The position numbers and the translations under genes were made by a program. The notes under the pieces were generated by a model that searched no databases, was not told where the DNA came from, and saw nothing but the letters and a program-made list of their open reading frames with translations. This document shows, piece after piece, positions 8,126 to 15,069 of a DNA stretch of 21,659 nucleotides. The number at the start of each line of letters is the position of its first letter. Positions within the stretch are counted from its first letter, which is position 1. The DNA comes from Pseudomonadota bacterium. GTDB lineage: Bacteria; Pseudomonadota; Alphaproteobacteria; Caulobacterales; Aquidulcibacteraceae. The stretch lies in assembly GCA_023410295.1 (NCBI GenBank), contig JAEYPY010000072.1, positions 1 to 21,659 of the forward strand, read 5' to 3'.

Positions 8126-8416
8126 ATGACGAAACATGGTTCAACAACGCTGAGCATCGGGCTAGGGGCGGCGATCCTCTATCTCGGCGCGCACGCCGTC
8201 ACGGGCCGCCAGGGGCTCGTCGCGTACGTCGATCTGCAGGCGCAGGAGCGTGCGCTGGAACAGCGTCTGGAGAGCCTCGACGGCGAGCGTACAGCACTCG
8301 AAGCCCGCGCCGCGCGACTTCGCCCCGAGACGCTCGATCTCGACTATCTCGACGAACGCGCCCGTATCACCCTGGCCGCCGGCGATCCCGACGAGTTGGT
8401 TTTCGTCCTCGACTGA
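8126..8416 (+). CDS. ftsB: Septum formation initiator (FtsB/DivIC family)
   Basis: 96 residues with the FtsB layout: a short cytoplasmic N-terminus, one membrane segment (about 7-25), a coiled coil (about 36-65) rich in Leu, Glu, Gln and Arg, and a C-terminal tail DLDYLDERARITLAAGDPDELVF resembling the alphaproteobacterial family. Such proteins bridge FtsQ and FtsL in the divisome on the periplasmic side. Position directly upstream of pdhA is typical of alphaproteobacteria and supports the call. GAGG eight bases before the ATG supports the start. The sequence is short and low in unique motifs, so the family call leans partly on context. Confidence 0.8.
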   Translation: MTKHGSTTLSIGLGAAILYLGAHAVTGRQGLVAYVDLQAQERALEQRLESLDGERTALEARAARLRPETLDLDYLDERARITLAAGDPDELVFVLD

Positions 8417-8545
8417 TCCTGCTGCAATGCAGCATCGCAAAGCTTCCTAGCGAGCTAAGTCATTCCCGCATAAGAGAGGCGCGCACCGCGGCGTGGACTT
8501 CCCGCGCGCGTGCGTCATCTCCTTTCCCGCGGAGGATACTGATAG

Positions 8546-9538
8546 ATGGCTAAAGGCAACGGTAAGCAGCAGAGCGTTCAGGCGACGAAGGACGAGCTGC
8601 TTCAGTATTACCGCGACATGCTGCTGATCCGCCGCTTCGAGGAGCGCGCGGGCCAGCTCTACGGCATGGGCCTGATCGGCGGCTTCTGCCACCTCTATAT
8701 CGGCCAGGAAGCCGTCGTCGTCGGCATGCAGGCCGCGCTCAAGGAGGGTGATCAAGTTATCACGGCCTACCGCGACCACGGCCACATGCTCGCGGCCGGC
8801 ATGACTGCAAACGGCGTCATGGCCGAACTCACCGGCCGGCGCGATGGCTATTCCAAAGGCAAGGGCGGCTCGATGCACATGTTCAGCATCGAGAAGGCGT
8901 TCTATGGCGGCCACGGCATCGTCGGCGCGCAGGTCTCGCTCGGCACGGGCATTGGCTTTGCCAACAAGTATCGCAAAGACGGCAAAGTCTGCCTCACCTA
9001 TTTCGGCGACGGCGCCGCCAACCAGGGTCAGGTGTACGAGAGCTTCAACATGGCGAGCCTCTGGAAGCTGCCCGTCGTCTACATCATCGAGAACAATCAA
9101 TACGCGATGGGCACCTCGATCCAGCGTTCGTCGTCAGAAACTCATCTGCATAAGCGCGGCATCAGCTTCAACATTCCCGGCGAGGAAGTGGACGGCATGG
9201 ATGTCGTCGCCGTGCGCGAAGCCGGGCGGCGCGCCGTTGAGCGGGCGCGGGGAGGCGAGGGGCCGTATCTCCTCGAAATGAAGACCTACCGCTATCGCGG
9301 CCACTCCATGTCCGATCCGGCCAAGTATCGGACCAAGGAGGAGGTCGATGCTATGAAGACGAAGCATGACCCGATCGAGCACGTGAAGAAGCTCATCACC
9401 GACGCCGGCCACGCCAGCGAAGACGAGCTGAAGCAAATCGACCGCGACATCCGCGCCGTCGTCACCGAAAGCGCCGAGTTCGCCCAACAGAGCCCGGAGC
9501 CCGATCCGAGCGAATTGCTGACGGACGTCTATCTGTGA
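8546..9538 (+). CDS. pdhA: Pyruvate dehydrogenase E1 component, alpha subunit
   Basis: 330 residues. With PdhB it decarboxylates pyruvate and acetylates the lipoyl arm of E2. The thiamine diphosphate motif runs from GDG (154-156) to NN (183-184). YRDHGHMLAAG (75-85), KGKGGSMHMF (104-113) and the loop RYRGHSMSDP (249-258) are all typical of E1 alpha. GGAGG at 8531-8535 sits ten bases before the ATG. The 129 bases upstream, after ftsB, contain no recognisable gene. It heads the operon that continues with MAPEG, pdhB, GFA, NTF2-like and pdhC. Confidence 0.97.
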   Translation: MAKGNGKQQSVQATKDELLQYYRDMLLIRRFEERAGQLYGMGLIGGFCHLYIGQEAVVVGMQAALKEGDQVITAYRDHGHMLAAGMTANGVMAELTGRRDGYSKGKGGSMHMFSIEKAFYGGHGIVGAQVSLGTGIGFANKYRKDGKVCLTYFGDGAANQGQVYESFNMASLWKLPVVYIIENNQYAMGTSIQRSSSETHLHKRGISFNIPGEEVDGMDVVAVREAGRRAVERARGGEGPYLLEMKTYRYRGHSMSDPAKYRTKEEVDAMKTKHDPIEHVKKLITDAGHASEDELKQIDRDIRAVVTESAEFAQQSPEPDPSELLTDVYL

Positions 9539-9609
9539 CATCGGAGTATGCAAACCGGGGCGGCGCCTATCCGCCGGACCTGAGCGTTTTCATCGAGGGG
9601 GGAAATGCG

Positions 9610-10008
9610 ATGACAGTTGAACTCACCTATCTCGCCTACACGATCGCGCTCTTCTTCGTCGTCGTGTTGGTGCAAGCGACGGCCGGCATCCGCCAGTACG
9701 GCGGCATGGTGCTCGCGAACAACCGTGATAACTTGCCGGAGCGCAACACATACTCCGCGCGCACCAAACGCCTCGTCGACAATTTTCGCGAGAACCTTTG
9801 GTTTTTCGCACCGCTCGTACTGATTGCTGCGATCGCCGGCATCTCCAATCAATGGACCGTGCTGGGCGTGCAGATTTTCTTCTGGGCGCGCCTCGCGCAC
9901 GCCGTGTGGTACATCGCCGGTTGGCCGATCGTGCGCCCGCTGTTCTGGTTCGCGGGCGTCATCGCCTGCATCCTCATCTTCCTCGCTCTGTTCGGAATTC
10001 TTGCCTGA
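9610..10008 (+). CDS. MAPEG family membrane protein
   Basis: 132 residues with four hydrophobic segments: about 5-25, 58-78, 80-100 and 107-130. The loop [22 protein letters not shown], cut here by a tyrosine, and the helix [21 protein letters not shown] match the MAPEG superfamily (membrane-associated proteins in eicosanoid and glutathione metabolism). The bacterial members are mostly uncharacterised integral membrane proteins. GAGGGGGG at 9595-9602, seven bases before ATG 9610, decides the start against an upstream GTG at 9535. Its stop shares one base with the pdhB start, so it is translated within the pyruvate dehydrogenase operon. A metabolic reason for this position is not evident. Confidence 0.85.
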   Translation: MTVELTYLAYTIALFFVVVLVQATAGIRQYGGMVLANNRDNLPERNTYSARTKRLVDNFRENLWFFAPLVLIAAIAGISNQWTVLGVQIFFWARLAHAVWYIAGWPIVRPLFWFAGVIACILIFLALFGILA

Positions 10009-11414
10009 TGACGCAAATCCTCATGCCCGCGCTTTCGCCCACCATGGAGGAGGGCAATCTCGCCAAGTGGCTAATAAAGCCGGGCGACAAGATCGAACCT
10101 GGTCAGGTCATCGCCGAAATCGAGACCGATAAGGCGACGATGGAGGTCGAAGCCGTCGACGAAGGCACGGTGACGGAGCTCTTAGTCGAGGAAGGCGCGC
10201 AAGGCGTGAAGGTCAACACGCCCATCGCCGTGCTCGATGGCGAGGGCGCCGACGCAACTCCTCCACCGCGCGCGGGGGAGGTGTCCGCGAAGCGGACGGA
10301 GGAGGAAAGTCCCTCGGCAAAGGCGCCAAAGCCCGACATGCGCGAAGAGCCGGTGAGCACGAACCGCCCCGAGCCGACACGCATCTCATCGCCCGCGCCG
10401 CAGACCGATCCTGAAGTCCCGGCCGGCGCGCAGATGGTGAAGATCACGGTGCGGGATGCATTGCGCGACGCCATGGCCGAGGAAATGCGAGCCGACGATC
10501 GCGTCTTCGTCATGGGCGAGGAAGTCGCCGAATACCAAGGCGCCTACAAAGTCACGCGCGAGCTGTTGCAGGAGTTCGGGCCGCAGCGTGTCGTCGATAC
10601 GCCGATCACCGAACACGGCTTTGCCGGCCTCGGTGTTGGCGCGGCGATGGCGGGCCTAAAGCCCATCGTCGAGTTTATGACCTGGAATTTCGCGATGCAG
10701 GCGATCGACCAGATCATCAATTCCGCCGCCAAGACGCTCTACATGTCCGGCGGCCAGATCAAATCCTCGATCGTCTTCCGCGGCCCCAATGGCGCGGCCG
10801 CGCGCGTCGCCGCGCAGCACAGCCAGGATTATTCCTCGTGGTACTCCCACGTGCCCGGCCTCATCGTCATCGCGCCCTACGACGCCGCTGACGCCAAGGG
10901 TTTGCTCAAAGCCGCCATCCGCAACCCGAACCCGGTCGTCTTCCTCGAACACGAAATGCTCTACGGCCAGGAGTTCGAAATCCCGGACGTGAAGGATTGG
11001 GTTGTTCCGATCGGCAAAGCCAAGATACGCCGGCAGGGTAGCGACGTCACCATCACCGCGCACTCGCGCATGGTGGGGCTTGCGCTGAAAGCCGCCGAAG
11101 AACTCGCCGGCCAAGGCATCGATGCGGAGGTGATCGACCTGCGCACGCTGCGCCCGCTCGATACCGCGACCATCATCGAGAGCGTGAAAAAGACCAACCG
11201 TATTGTGACGGTCGAAGAAGGCTGGGCCCAGAACGGCGTCGGCGCCGAGATCGCCGCGCGCGTCGTCAGCGAAGCGTTCGATTATCTCGACGCCCCGCCC
11301 ACGCGCGTGCACCAGGTCGATGCGCCGCTCGCCTACGCGGCCAATCTCGAAGCACTCGCGCTGCCGAGCGTTGAGAAGATCGTCGATGCCGTGAAAGCGG
11401 TGACGTACCGGTGA
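10008..11414 (+). CDS. pdhB: Pyruvate dehydrogenase E1 component, beta subunit with N-terminal lipoyl domain
   Basis: 468 residues. Residues 1-79 form a biotinyl/lipoyl domain with the lipoylated lysine K42 in [11 protein letters not shown]; residues about 80-140 are a Pro/Ala/Glu-rich linker; from about 141 the transketolase-like E1 beta follows ([37 protein letters not shown], and a C-terminal domain with [11 protein letters not shown]). An E1 beta with its own lipoyl domain is known from alphaproteobacteria such as Sinorhizobium and Zymomonas. The ATG shares its A with the MAPEG stop TGA. Codons about 84-100 coincide with a palindromic repeat (10258-10305) read in frame. The stop overlaps the GTG start of the GFA gene. 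Confidence 0.96.
   Translation: MTQILMPALSPTMEEGNLAKWLIKPGDKIEPGQVIAEIETDKATMEVEAVDEGTVTELLVEEGAQGVKVNTPIAVLDGEGADATPPPRAGEVSAKRTEEESPSAKAPKPDMREEPVSTNRPEPTRISSPAPQTDPEVPAGAQMVKITVRDALRDAMAEEMRADDRVFVMGEEVAEYQGAYKVTRELLQEFGPQRVVDTPITEHGFAGLGVGAAMAGLKPIVEFMTWNFAMQAIDQIINSAAKTLYMSGGQIKSSIVFRGPNGAAARVAAQHSQDYSSWYSHVPGLIVIAPYDAADAKGLLKAAIRNPNPVVFLEHEMLYGQEFEIPDVKDWVVPIGKAKIRRQGSDVTITAHSRMVGLALKAAEELAGQGIDAEVIDLRTLRPLDTATIIESVKKTNRIVTVEEGWAQNGVGAEIAARVVSEAFDYLDAPPTRVHQVDAPLAYAANLEALALPSVEKIVDAVKAVTYR
10258..10305. repeat. REP-like palindromic element inside the pdhB linker
   Basis: An outer arm CTCCTCC (10258-10264) can pair with GGAGGAGG (10298-10305). Within it lie a 22-base palindrome with one mismatch, CCTCC-A-CCGCG against CGCGG-G-GGAGG (10260-10281), and a perfect hairpin GTCCGC-GAA-GCGGAC (10283-10297). 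The arrangement is that of dispersed palindromic repeats common in intergenic regions of alphaproteobacteria. Here it is translated without frame disruption as [15 protein letters not shown] in the linker. Confidence 0.6.
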
Positions 11415-11821
11415 TCTACCGCGGCGCATGCCATTGCGGCGTGGTCAGCGCCGAGTATGAGACGGAGGCGCCTGTGCGCCTGCGCGCTGATGGTTGTGGC
11501 TTCTGCTCAAGCCGCGGCGTGAAATCCGCCTCCGATCCGCAAGGGCGGCTCGAGATCACGTCGACGAAGCGTCTCAACCGCTATCGCTTCGGCCACAAGA
11601 CGGCGGATTTCCTCATCTGCCCCGATTGCGGCACCTATGTCGCCACGCACATGGAGAGCGAACGCGGGCCCCTCGGCGTCATCAACGTCGTCGGCCTCAA
11701 CATCCGCGAGTTGAAGAACCTTCCCGTCACGCTCACAAGCCTCGAAGGTGAATCCGTCGAAGAGCGCTTGGCGCGGCGCGTCTCGCGGTGGACTCCTATG
11801 ACGCTGGCTGAACCCTCGTGA
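11411..11821 (+). CDS. GFA / CENP-V domain zinc protein
   Basis: 136 residues with the zinc pattern of the glutathione-dependent formaldehyde-activating (GFA/CENP-V) family: C7-H-C9, C29-G-F-C32 and C70-P-D-C73. The name comes from one studied enzyme; most members have no proven activity. It starts with GTG at 11411, overlapping the pdhB stop by four bases (GTGA), so it is translated as part of the pyruvate dehydrogenase operon. Its own stop is followed 14 bases later by the start of the NTF2-like gene. Small-molecule thiol or aldehyde chemistry is possible but not shown. Confidence 0.85.
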   Translation: MIYRGACHCGVVSAEYETEAPVRLRADGCGFCSSRGVKSASDPQGRLEITSTKRLNRYRFGHKTADFLICPDCGTYVATHMESERGPLGVINVVGLNIRELKNLPVTLTSLEGESVEERLARRVSRWTPMTLAEPS

Positions 11822-11835
11822 TCCGGAGTCCTACC

Positions 11836-12279
11836 ATGCTGCGTTTCATCGCCATCATCTTTCTCGCCCTTGCGCCCGCCGCGCCGGCCTTGGCTGAAAC
11901 TGCCGACGAAGCCGCGATCCGCACGGCCGTGTTCGACTATTTCCACGGCCAGGGCGAAGCCAGCGCCGAGCGGCTAAATCGCGCCTTCATCGCCGACAAA
12001 GCCACCATGATCGCGGTGCTCCCCGCCGAGGGCGGCGGCGAAACCGTCACCACCTACACCGACATGACGCAGGTGCTGGCGAACTGGGCGTCCAATCCCA
12101 ATCCGCCCGGCGGCGCGCGCGACGGCGAAATCCTCGACATGCACATCACCGACGGCCGCATCGCCACAGTGATGTTCCGCTCAACCGATCGTTTCTACGA
12201 CGCGCTCATCCTCGCCAAAGTGAACGGCGAGTGGCGCATCATCTCCAAGGCCTTCGTCCGGCAACAGGTTAGCCCATGA
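11836..12279 (+). CDS. Secreted NTF2-like / putative lumazine-binding protein
   Basis: 147 residues. A signal peptide ([20 protein letters not shown], cleavage near residue 20) is followed by an NTF2/SnoaL-type cone fold: helix [26 protein letters not shown] in two parts, then strands ending in [25 protein letters not shown] cut by loops, and a closing VFxRQ-like tail. The pattern is that of the putative lumazine-binding branch, with no assigned ligand. ATG 11836 is preferred because GGAG at 11825-11828 is seven bases away; a GTG at 11818 overlapping the previous stop is an alternative that adds six residues. The stop overlaps the pdhC start in ATGA. An exported protein coded inside a cytoplasmic enzyme operon is odd. 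Confidence 0.75.
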   Translation: MLRFIAIIFLALAPAAPALAETADEAAIRTAVFDYFHGQGEASAERLNRAFIADKATMIAVLPAEGGGETVTTYTDMTQVLANWASNPNPPGGARDGEILDMHITDGRIATVMFRSTDRFYDALILAKVNGEWRIISKAFVRQQVSP

Positions 12280-13592
12280 CCGACATCACCATGCCCGCAC
12301 TCTCGCCCACCATGGAGGAGGGCAACCTCGCCAAGTGGCACGTGAAAGCCGGCGACACGATCGAACCCGGCCAAGTCATCGCCGAGATCGAAACCGACAA
12401 GGCGACGATGGAAGTCGAAGCCGTCGATGAAGGCGTGATCGAAGAATTGCTTGTCGAAGAAGGCGCGCAAGGCGTGAAGGTCAATACGCCGATCGCGCGG
12501 CTGAAGGGTGATGGCGACGCGAAGCCGGCGCCGAAGCAACAAGCGCAACAACAAGCCTCCCCCGTTGCGGGGGAGGGCAGAGAGGGGGCTGCGAGCGCGA
12601 AGACTCCAAGCACACGCGCCAGCGTCCCCACCCCTAGCCCCTCCCCACAAGGGGAAGGGGAGCGGATCTTTGCTTCCCCGCTCGCACGCCGTCTCGCCGA
12701 ACAAGGCGGCATCGATCTTTCAGGCTTGCGCGGCTCCGGCCCGAACGGGCGCATCGTCAAGGCGGATGTGGAATCTGCGCTGAAGCAGCCACGCGCGCAG
12801 CAACAGCCGCGCGAACAATCGCGCGAACTCGCCACTGGCCGCGAAGCGCGCGAGCAAGCGCCGGCGCCGCGCCGCTCGCTCGAGCAAATGGGCATTCGGC
12901 CGGGTAGCTACGAACTCGTGCCGCTGGACATGATGCGCAAAACCATCGCCAAGCGCATGACCGAGAGCTTCCGCGACGTGCCGCACTTCCCGCTCACGGT
13001 CGACATCGAGATCGATGCGCTGCTGAAGGCGCGCGGCGAGATCAACAAGCGCTTCGCTGACAAGGGCGTGAAGATCTCCGTCAACGACATGTGCATCAAG
13101 GCCGCGGCGCTGGCGCTGAAACTGGTGCCGGAAGCCAATGCGAGCTACACGCCCGACGGCATCGCTTTGCACCATCACGCCGACATCGGCGTCGCCGTAG
13201 CCATTCCGGGCGGTCTCATCACGCCGATCGTCTGGGCCGCGGAGACCAAAGGGCTCGCGCAGATCAGCCATGAGATGGCCGACCTTGCCGAGCGCGCGCG
13301 CAACAAGAAGCTGCGCCCCGAGGAATTCCAGGGCGGCACCTTCACCATTTCGAACATGGGCATGATGGGCATCAAGGAATTCGCCTCGATCATCAACGAA
13401 CCGCACGGCATGATCATGTCGATCGGCGCCGGCGAAAAACGCCCCGTGGTGAAGAACGATGCGCTCGCGATCGCCACGGTGATGACCGTCACCGTGACCT
13501 GCGATCACCGCGTCGTCGATGGCGCGTTGGGCGCCGCGTTCCTGAAGGCGTTCCGGAGCTTCCTGGAAGATCCGATGGCGATGTTGCTTTAA
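12276..13592 (+). CDS. pdhC: Pyruvate dehydrogenase E2 component, dihydrolipoamide acetyltransferase
   Basis: 438 residues, core of the pyruvate dehydrogenase complex. One lipoyl domain (1-78, lipoyl lysine K42), a linker with an in-frame palindromic repeat (about 94-130), the E1/E3-binding domain (131-169, [10 protein letters not shown] to [10 protein letters not shown]), a second Gln/Arg/Ala-rich linker (170-205) and the acyltransferase domain (about 210-438) with the catalytic motif DHRVVDGA at 410-417. It transfers the acetyl group to CoA. The ATG overlaps the preceding stop (ATGA). The lipoyl domain is 85 percent identical (68 of 80 positions) to that of PdhB. The E3 gene is not in the window. 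Confidence 0.97.
   Translation: MTDITMPALSPTMEEGNLAKWHVKAGDTIEPGQVIAEIETDKATMEVEAVDEGVIEELLVEEGAQGVKVNTPIARLKGDGDAKPAPKQQAQQQASPVAGEGREGAASAKTPSTRASVPTPSPSPQGEGERIFASPLARRLAEQGGIDLSGLRGSGPNGRIVKADVESALKQPRAQQQPREQSRELATGREAREQAPAPRRSLEQMGIRPGSYELVPLDMMRKTIAKRMTESFRDVPHFPLTVDIEIDALLKARGEINKRFADKGVKISVNDMCIKAAALALKLVPEANASYTPDGIALHHHADIGVAVAIPGGLITPIVWAAETKGLAQISHEMADLAERARNKKLRPEEFQGGTFTISNMGMMGIKEFASIINEPHGMIMSIGAGEKRPVVKNDALAIATVMTVTVTCDHRVVDGALGAAFLKAFRSFLEDPMAMLL
12556..12660. repeat. Two palindromic units inside the pdhC linker (REP-like)
   Basis: The first unit is a perfect 9-bp stem, CCTCCCCCG (12556-12564) and CGGGGGAGG (12568-12576), with loop TTG. The second is CCCCTCCCC (12638-12646) facing GGGGAAGGGG (12651-12660) with loop ACAA. 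About 60 bases lie between them. The C/G tracts and the translated signature [10 protein letters not shown] are typical of dispersed repeats in alphaproteobacterial genomes. The frame is intact and the insert falls exactly between the lipoyl and E1/E3-binding domains. Confidence 0.6.
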
Positions 13593-13726
13593 CGCGCAGA
13601 ATGTCCGCTCTGCACCACGCCTCTCACCCATTTGAGGTAGGCTTAGCCGCGGAATTGACCGGTTGTTACGCCAGAAGCGCGGCTTCGTTTACGCGAAATA
13701 AGGGGGGCGCGTGCCAGAGCTAGGGC
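13593..13726 (+). other. Intergenic region between pdhC and the SCPU-like gene
   Basis: 134 bases without a gene. A short hairpin GAAGC-GCG-GCTTC lies at about 13674-13686, and a TTGACC at 13655-13660 has no matching -10 at normal spacing. A promoter for the gene at 13727 is expected here but I cannot point to it. Confidence 0.3.
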
Positions 13727-14140
13727 ATGCGCCGAATCGGAAAGATCAATCCTACCGCCTTGGCCGTCGCCGCTCTGATCGGCGGCTGGAACGTGTCGTC
13801 GACGGCTGACGCGCTCACGATCCGCTTGTCCGGGTATGTGCCCAGCCGGTGTAGCGGCGTGCTGCACTTGGGCGCGCCGGAAGGCGCTGTGCGCCAGGGC
13901 TTCATCTCAACGCACTGCAATTCGCGTTACGCGATGCAGATTACTTATCCCGCCGACCTGGGAGCGGTGCAGATCGAGTACGCCGGGCAAATTGTCCGCG
14001 GCGAAGACGGGCTCGCGGTGCTGGCCAATTCGGCGCCGCCGACCAATAGCGTCCGCGCGGTGCGGGTGCGCTTCACCGACATCGAGGCGGACGTCACGCC
14101 GACCTTTCTGGCGCTCACGATTTCACCGCAGGGCCTATAG
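13727..14140 (+). CDS. Short SCPU-like (Csu-type) fimbrial subunit
   Basis: 137 residues. A signal peptide (basic MRRIGK start, hydrophobic core to about residue 22, ADA near 29) is followed by a short beta-rich domain of about 108 residues. Two cysteines (SRCSG and THCNS) are placed like the disulphide of spore-coat-U proteins, and the C-terminus TFLALTISPQGL matches the last strand of the major subunit (TITLTITPQGL). The usual G-x-Y-x-D-T motif before this strand is missing and the domain is shorter than the normal 150 or so residues. It lies on the opposite strand from the operon it resembles and its stop is five bases from the stop of the tip-subunit gene. The ribosome binding site is weak (AGGG, one base before the ATG). 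Confidence 0.6.
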   Translation: MRRIGKINPTALAVAALIGGWNVSSTADALTIRLSGYVPSRCSGVLHLGAPEGAVRQGFISTHCNSRYAMQITYPADLGAVQIEYAGQIVRGEDGLAVLANSAPPTNSVRAVRVRFTDIEADVTPTFLALTISPQGL

Positions 14141-14155
14141 CGCAATCATTGCGCT
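14139..14155. terminator. Inverted repeat shared by two convergent stop codons
   Basis: AGCGCAA (14139-14145) and TTGCGCT (14149-14155) form a perfect 7-bp stem with loop TCA. The plus-strand TAG ends at 14140 and the minus-strand TGA occupies 14148-14146, so the hairpin covers both stops. It is a candidate bidirectional terminator; there is no T-tract on either side. Confidence 0.4.
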
Positions 14156-15069
14156 GTCACCGTAATGGTGATGCGGTCGCGATATTCGCCGGCGGGAGCG
14201 CGAGTCACGTCGCCTATGCGAACGCTGAGCGGGATCTCGACGCTCCGTCGGTCTTCATCGTGACCATTTCCGTGTGAAGTTCCACCGCGACTCCGCTGCT
14301 GCAGAGCGGCGTTCAAGTTGACGGTCTCGCCATCTGCGCTGAACTCATAAGGCACGTAGGCGTCCTCGTCGTCTTCGTGCGCCAGACGGCCCTCGTGCTC
14401 CGACTCGAAGCTGACGCTGAAGTCGCCGGTGGCGAAGACACGCAGCATGGCCTGCGCGGTCTCGCCCGTGGTCAGTTCTTGGAGATCGAGCAGCGCATAG
14501 CCGCCGTCGGCGCTCGGGGTGCCGGACAAGAACGCCTGGACATGCGAAGGCACGCGCGCGGCGAACTGAATGTCGGCTTCATCGACCGGGCGCCGTTCGC
14601 CGCCGGCGAGCACCTTCGCGCGAATGGTTTCGCGATAGAGGCCTTCGCGGCCGCGAGAACCCAAGTCGACGATGAGATAGAGCGTGACGCGCCCGTCAAG
14701 ACCGAACGGGCCCGTCGCATGAAATGCGCTGTTGGGTTGCTCAGAGTCGAAGATGATGGTGCTGCCGGCGGCATCGAGGGCGATGCGATAGTCTAACCGC
14801 GCGCGCCCGCCTTGCCGGCGAAGTCCATCGCGGCCGCTTTCGTCCTCGAATGAAATGCGAAAAGCGCAGCGCGAGTCGCTGACATCGCGCAAGCGCAGCG
14901 TGAAAGGCTCCACTGCGGTCGGCAGCGAAAGCGGATCGGCGAACACCGCCGTGACTTGCGGTGGCCGTTCCAGTCGCGCACTGCACTCGTCAGCGTCGTT
15001 GTGCGCGAGCGCGGGTGTGGCGCCAAGCAGGGCGCAAACCACGCTAAGCGCCAAAGCATGCCGTTTCAT
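14146..15069 (-). CDS. Two-domain SCPU-type fimbrial protein, probable tip subunit
   Basis: 307 residues with a signal peptide (1-22, cut after ALA). Two beta domains follow. The first (about 29-155) has the cysteine pair C29 and C68 and ends GLYRETIRAKV; the second (about 165-307) has no cysteine and ends GEYRDRITITVTAQ. Both endings match the donor-strand motif of spore-coat-U subunits. Two-domain subunits encoded last in Csu-type operons form the adhesive tip, hence the proposed role. Between residues 214 and 266 is an acidic, His-containing loop (SEHEGRLAHEDDEDAY, SHGNGHDEDRR). The ATG overlaps the usher stop in ATGA. Whether it binds a surface or a ligand is not visible. Confidence 0.7.
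   Translation of the reverse strand: MKRHALALSVVCALLGATPALAHNDADECSARLERPPQVTAVFADPLSLPTAVEPFTLRLRDVSDSRCAFRISFEDESGRDGLRRQGGRARLDYRIALDAAGSTIIFDSEQPNSAFHATGPFGLDGRVTLYLIVDLGSRGREGLYRETIRAKVLAGGERRPVDEADIQFAARVPSHVQAFLSGTPSADGGYALLDLQELTTGETAQAMLRVFATGDFSVSFESEHEGRLAHEDDEDAYVPYEFSADGETVNLNAALQQRSRGGTSHGNGHDEDRRSVEIPLSVRIGDVTRAPAGEYRDRITITVTAQ

Noticed and set aside
8420..8434. Hairpin TGCTGC-AAT-GCAGCA after ftsB as terminator
   Set aside because: Only a 6-bp stem without T-tract; too weak to call.
9535..9609. Upstream GTG start for the MAPEG gene
   Set aside because: The added 25 residues are not membrane-like and overlap the pdhA stop; a strong ribosome site points to ATG 9610.
13655..13683. 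TTGACC as -35 of a promoter for the SCPU-like gene
   Set aside because: No acceptable -10 sequence at 16-18 bases.
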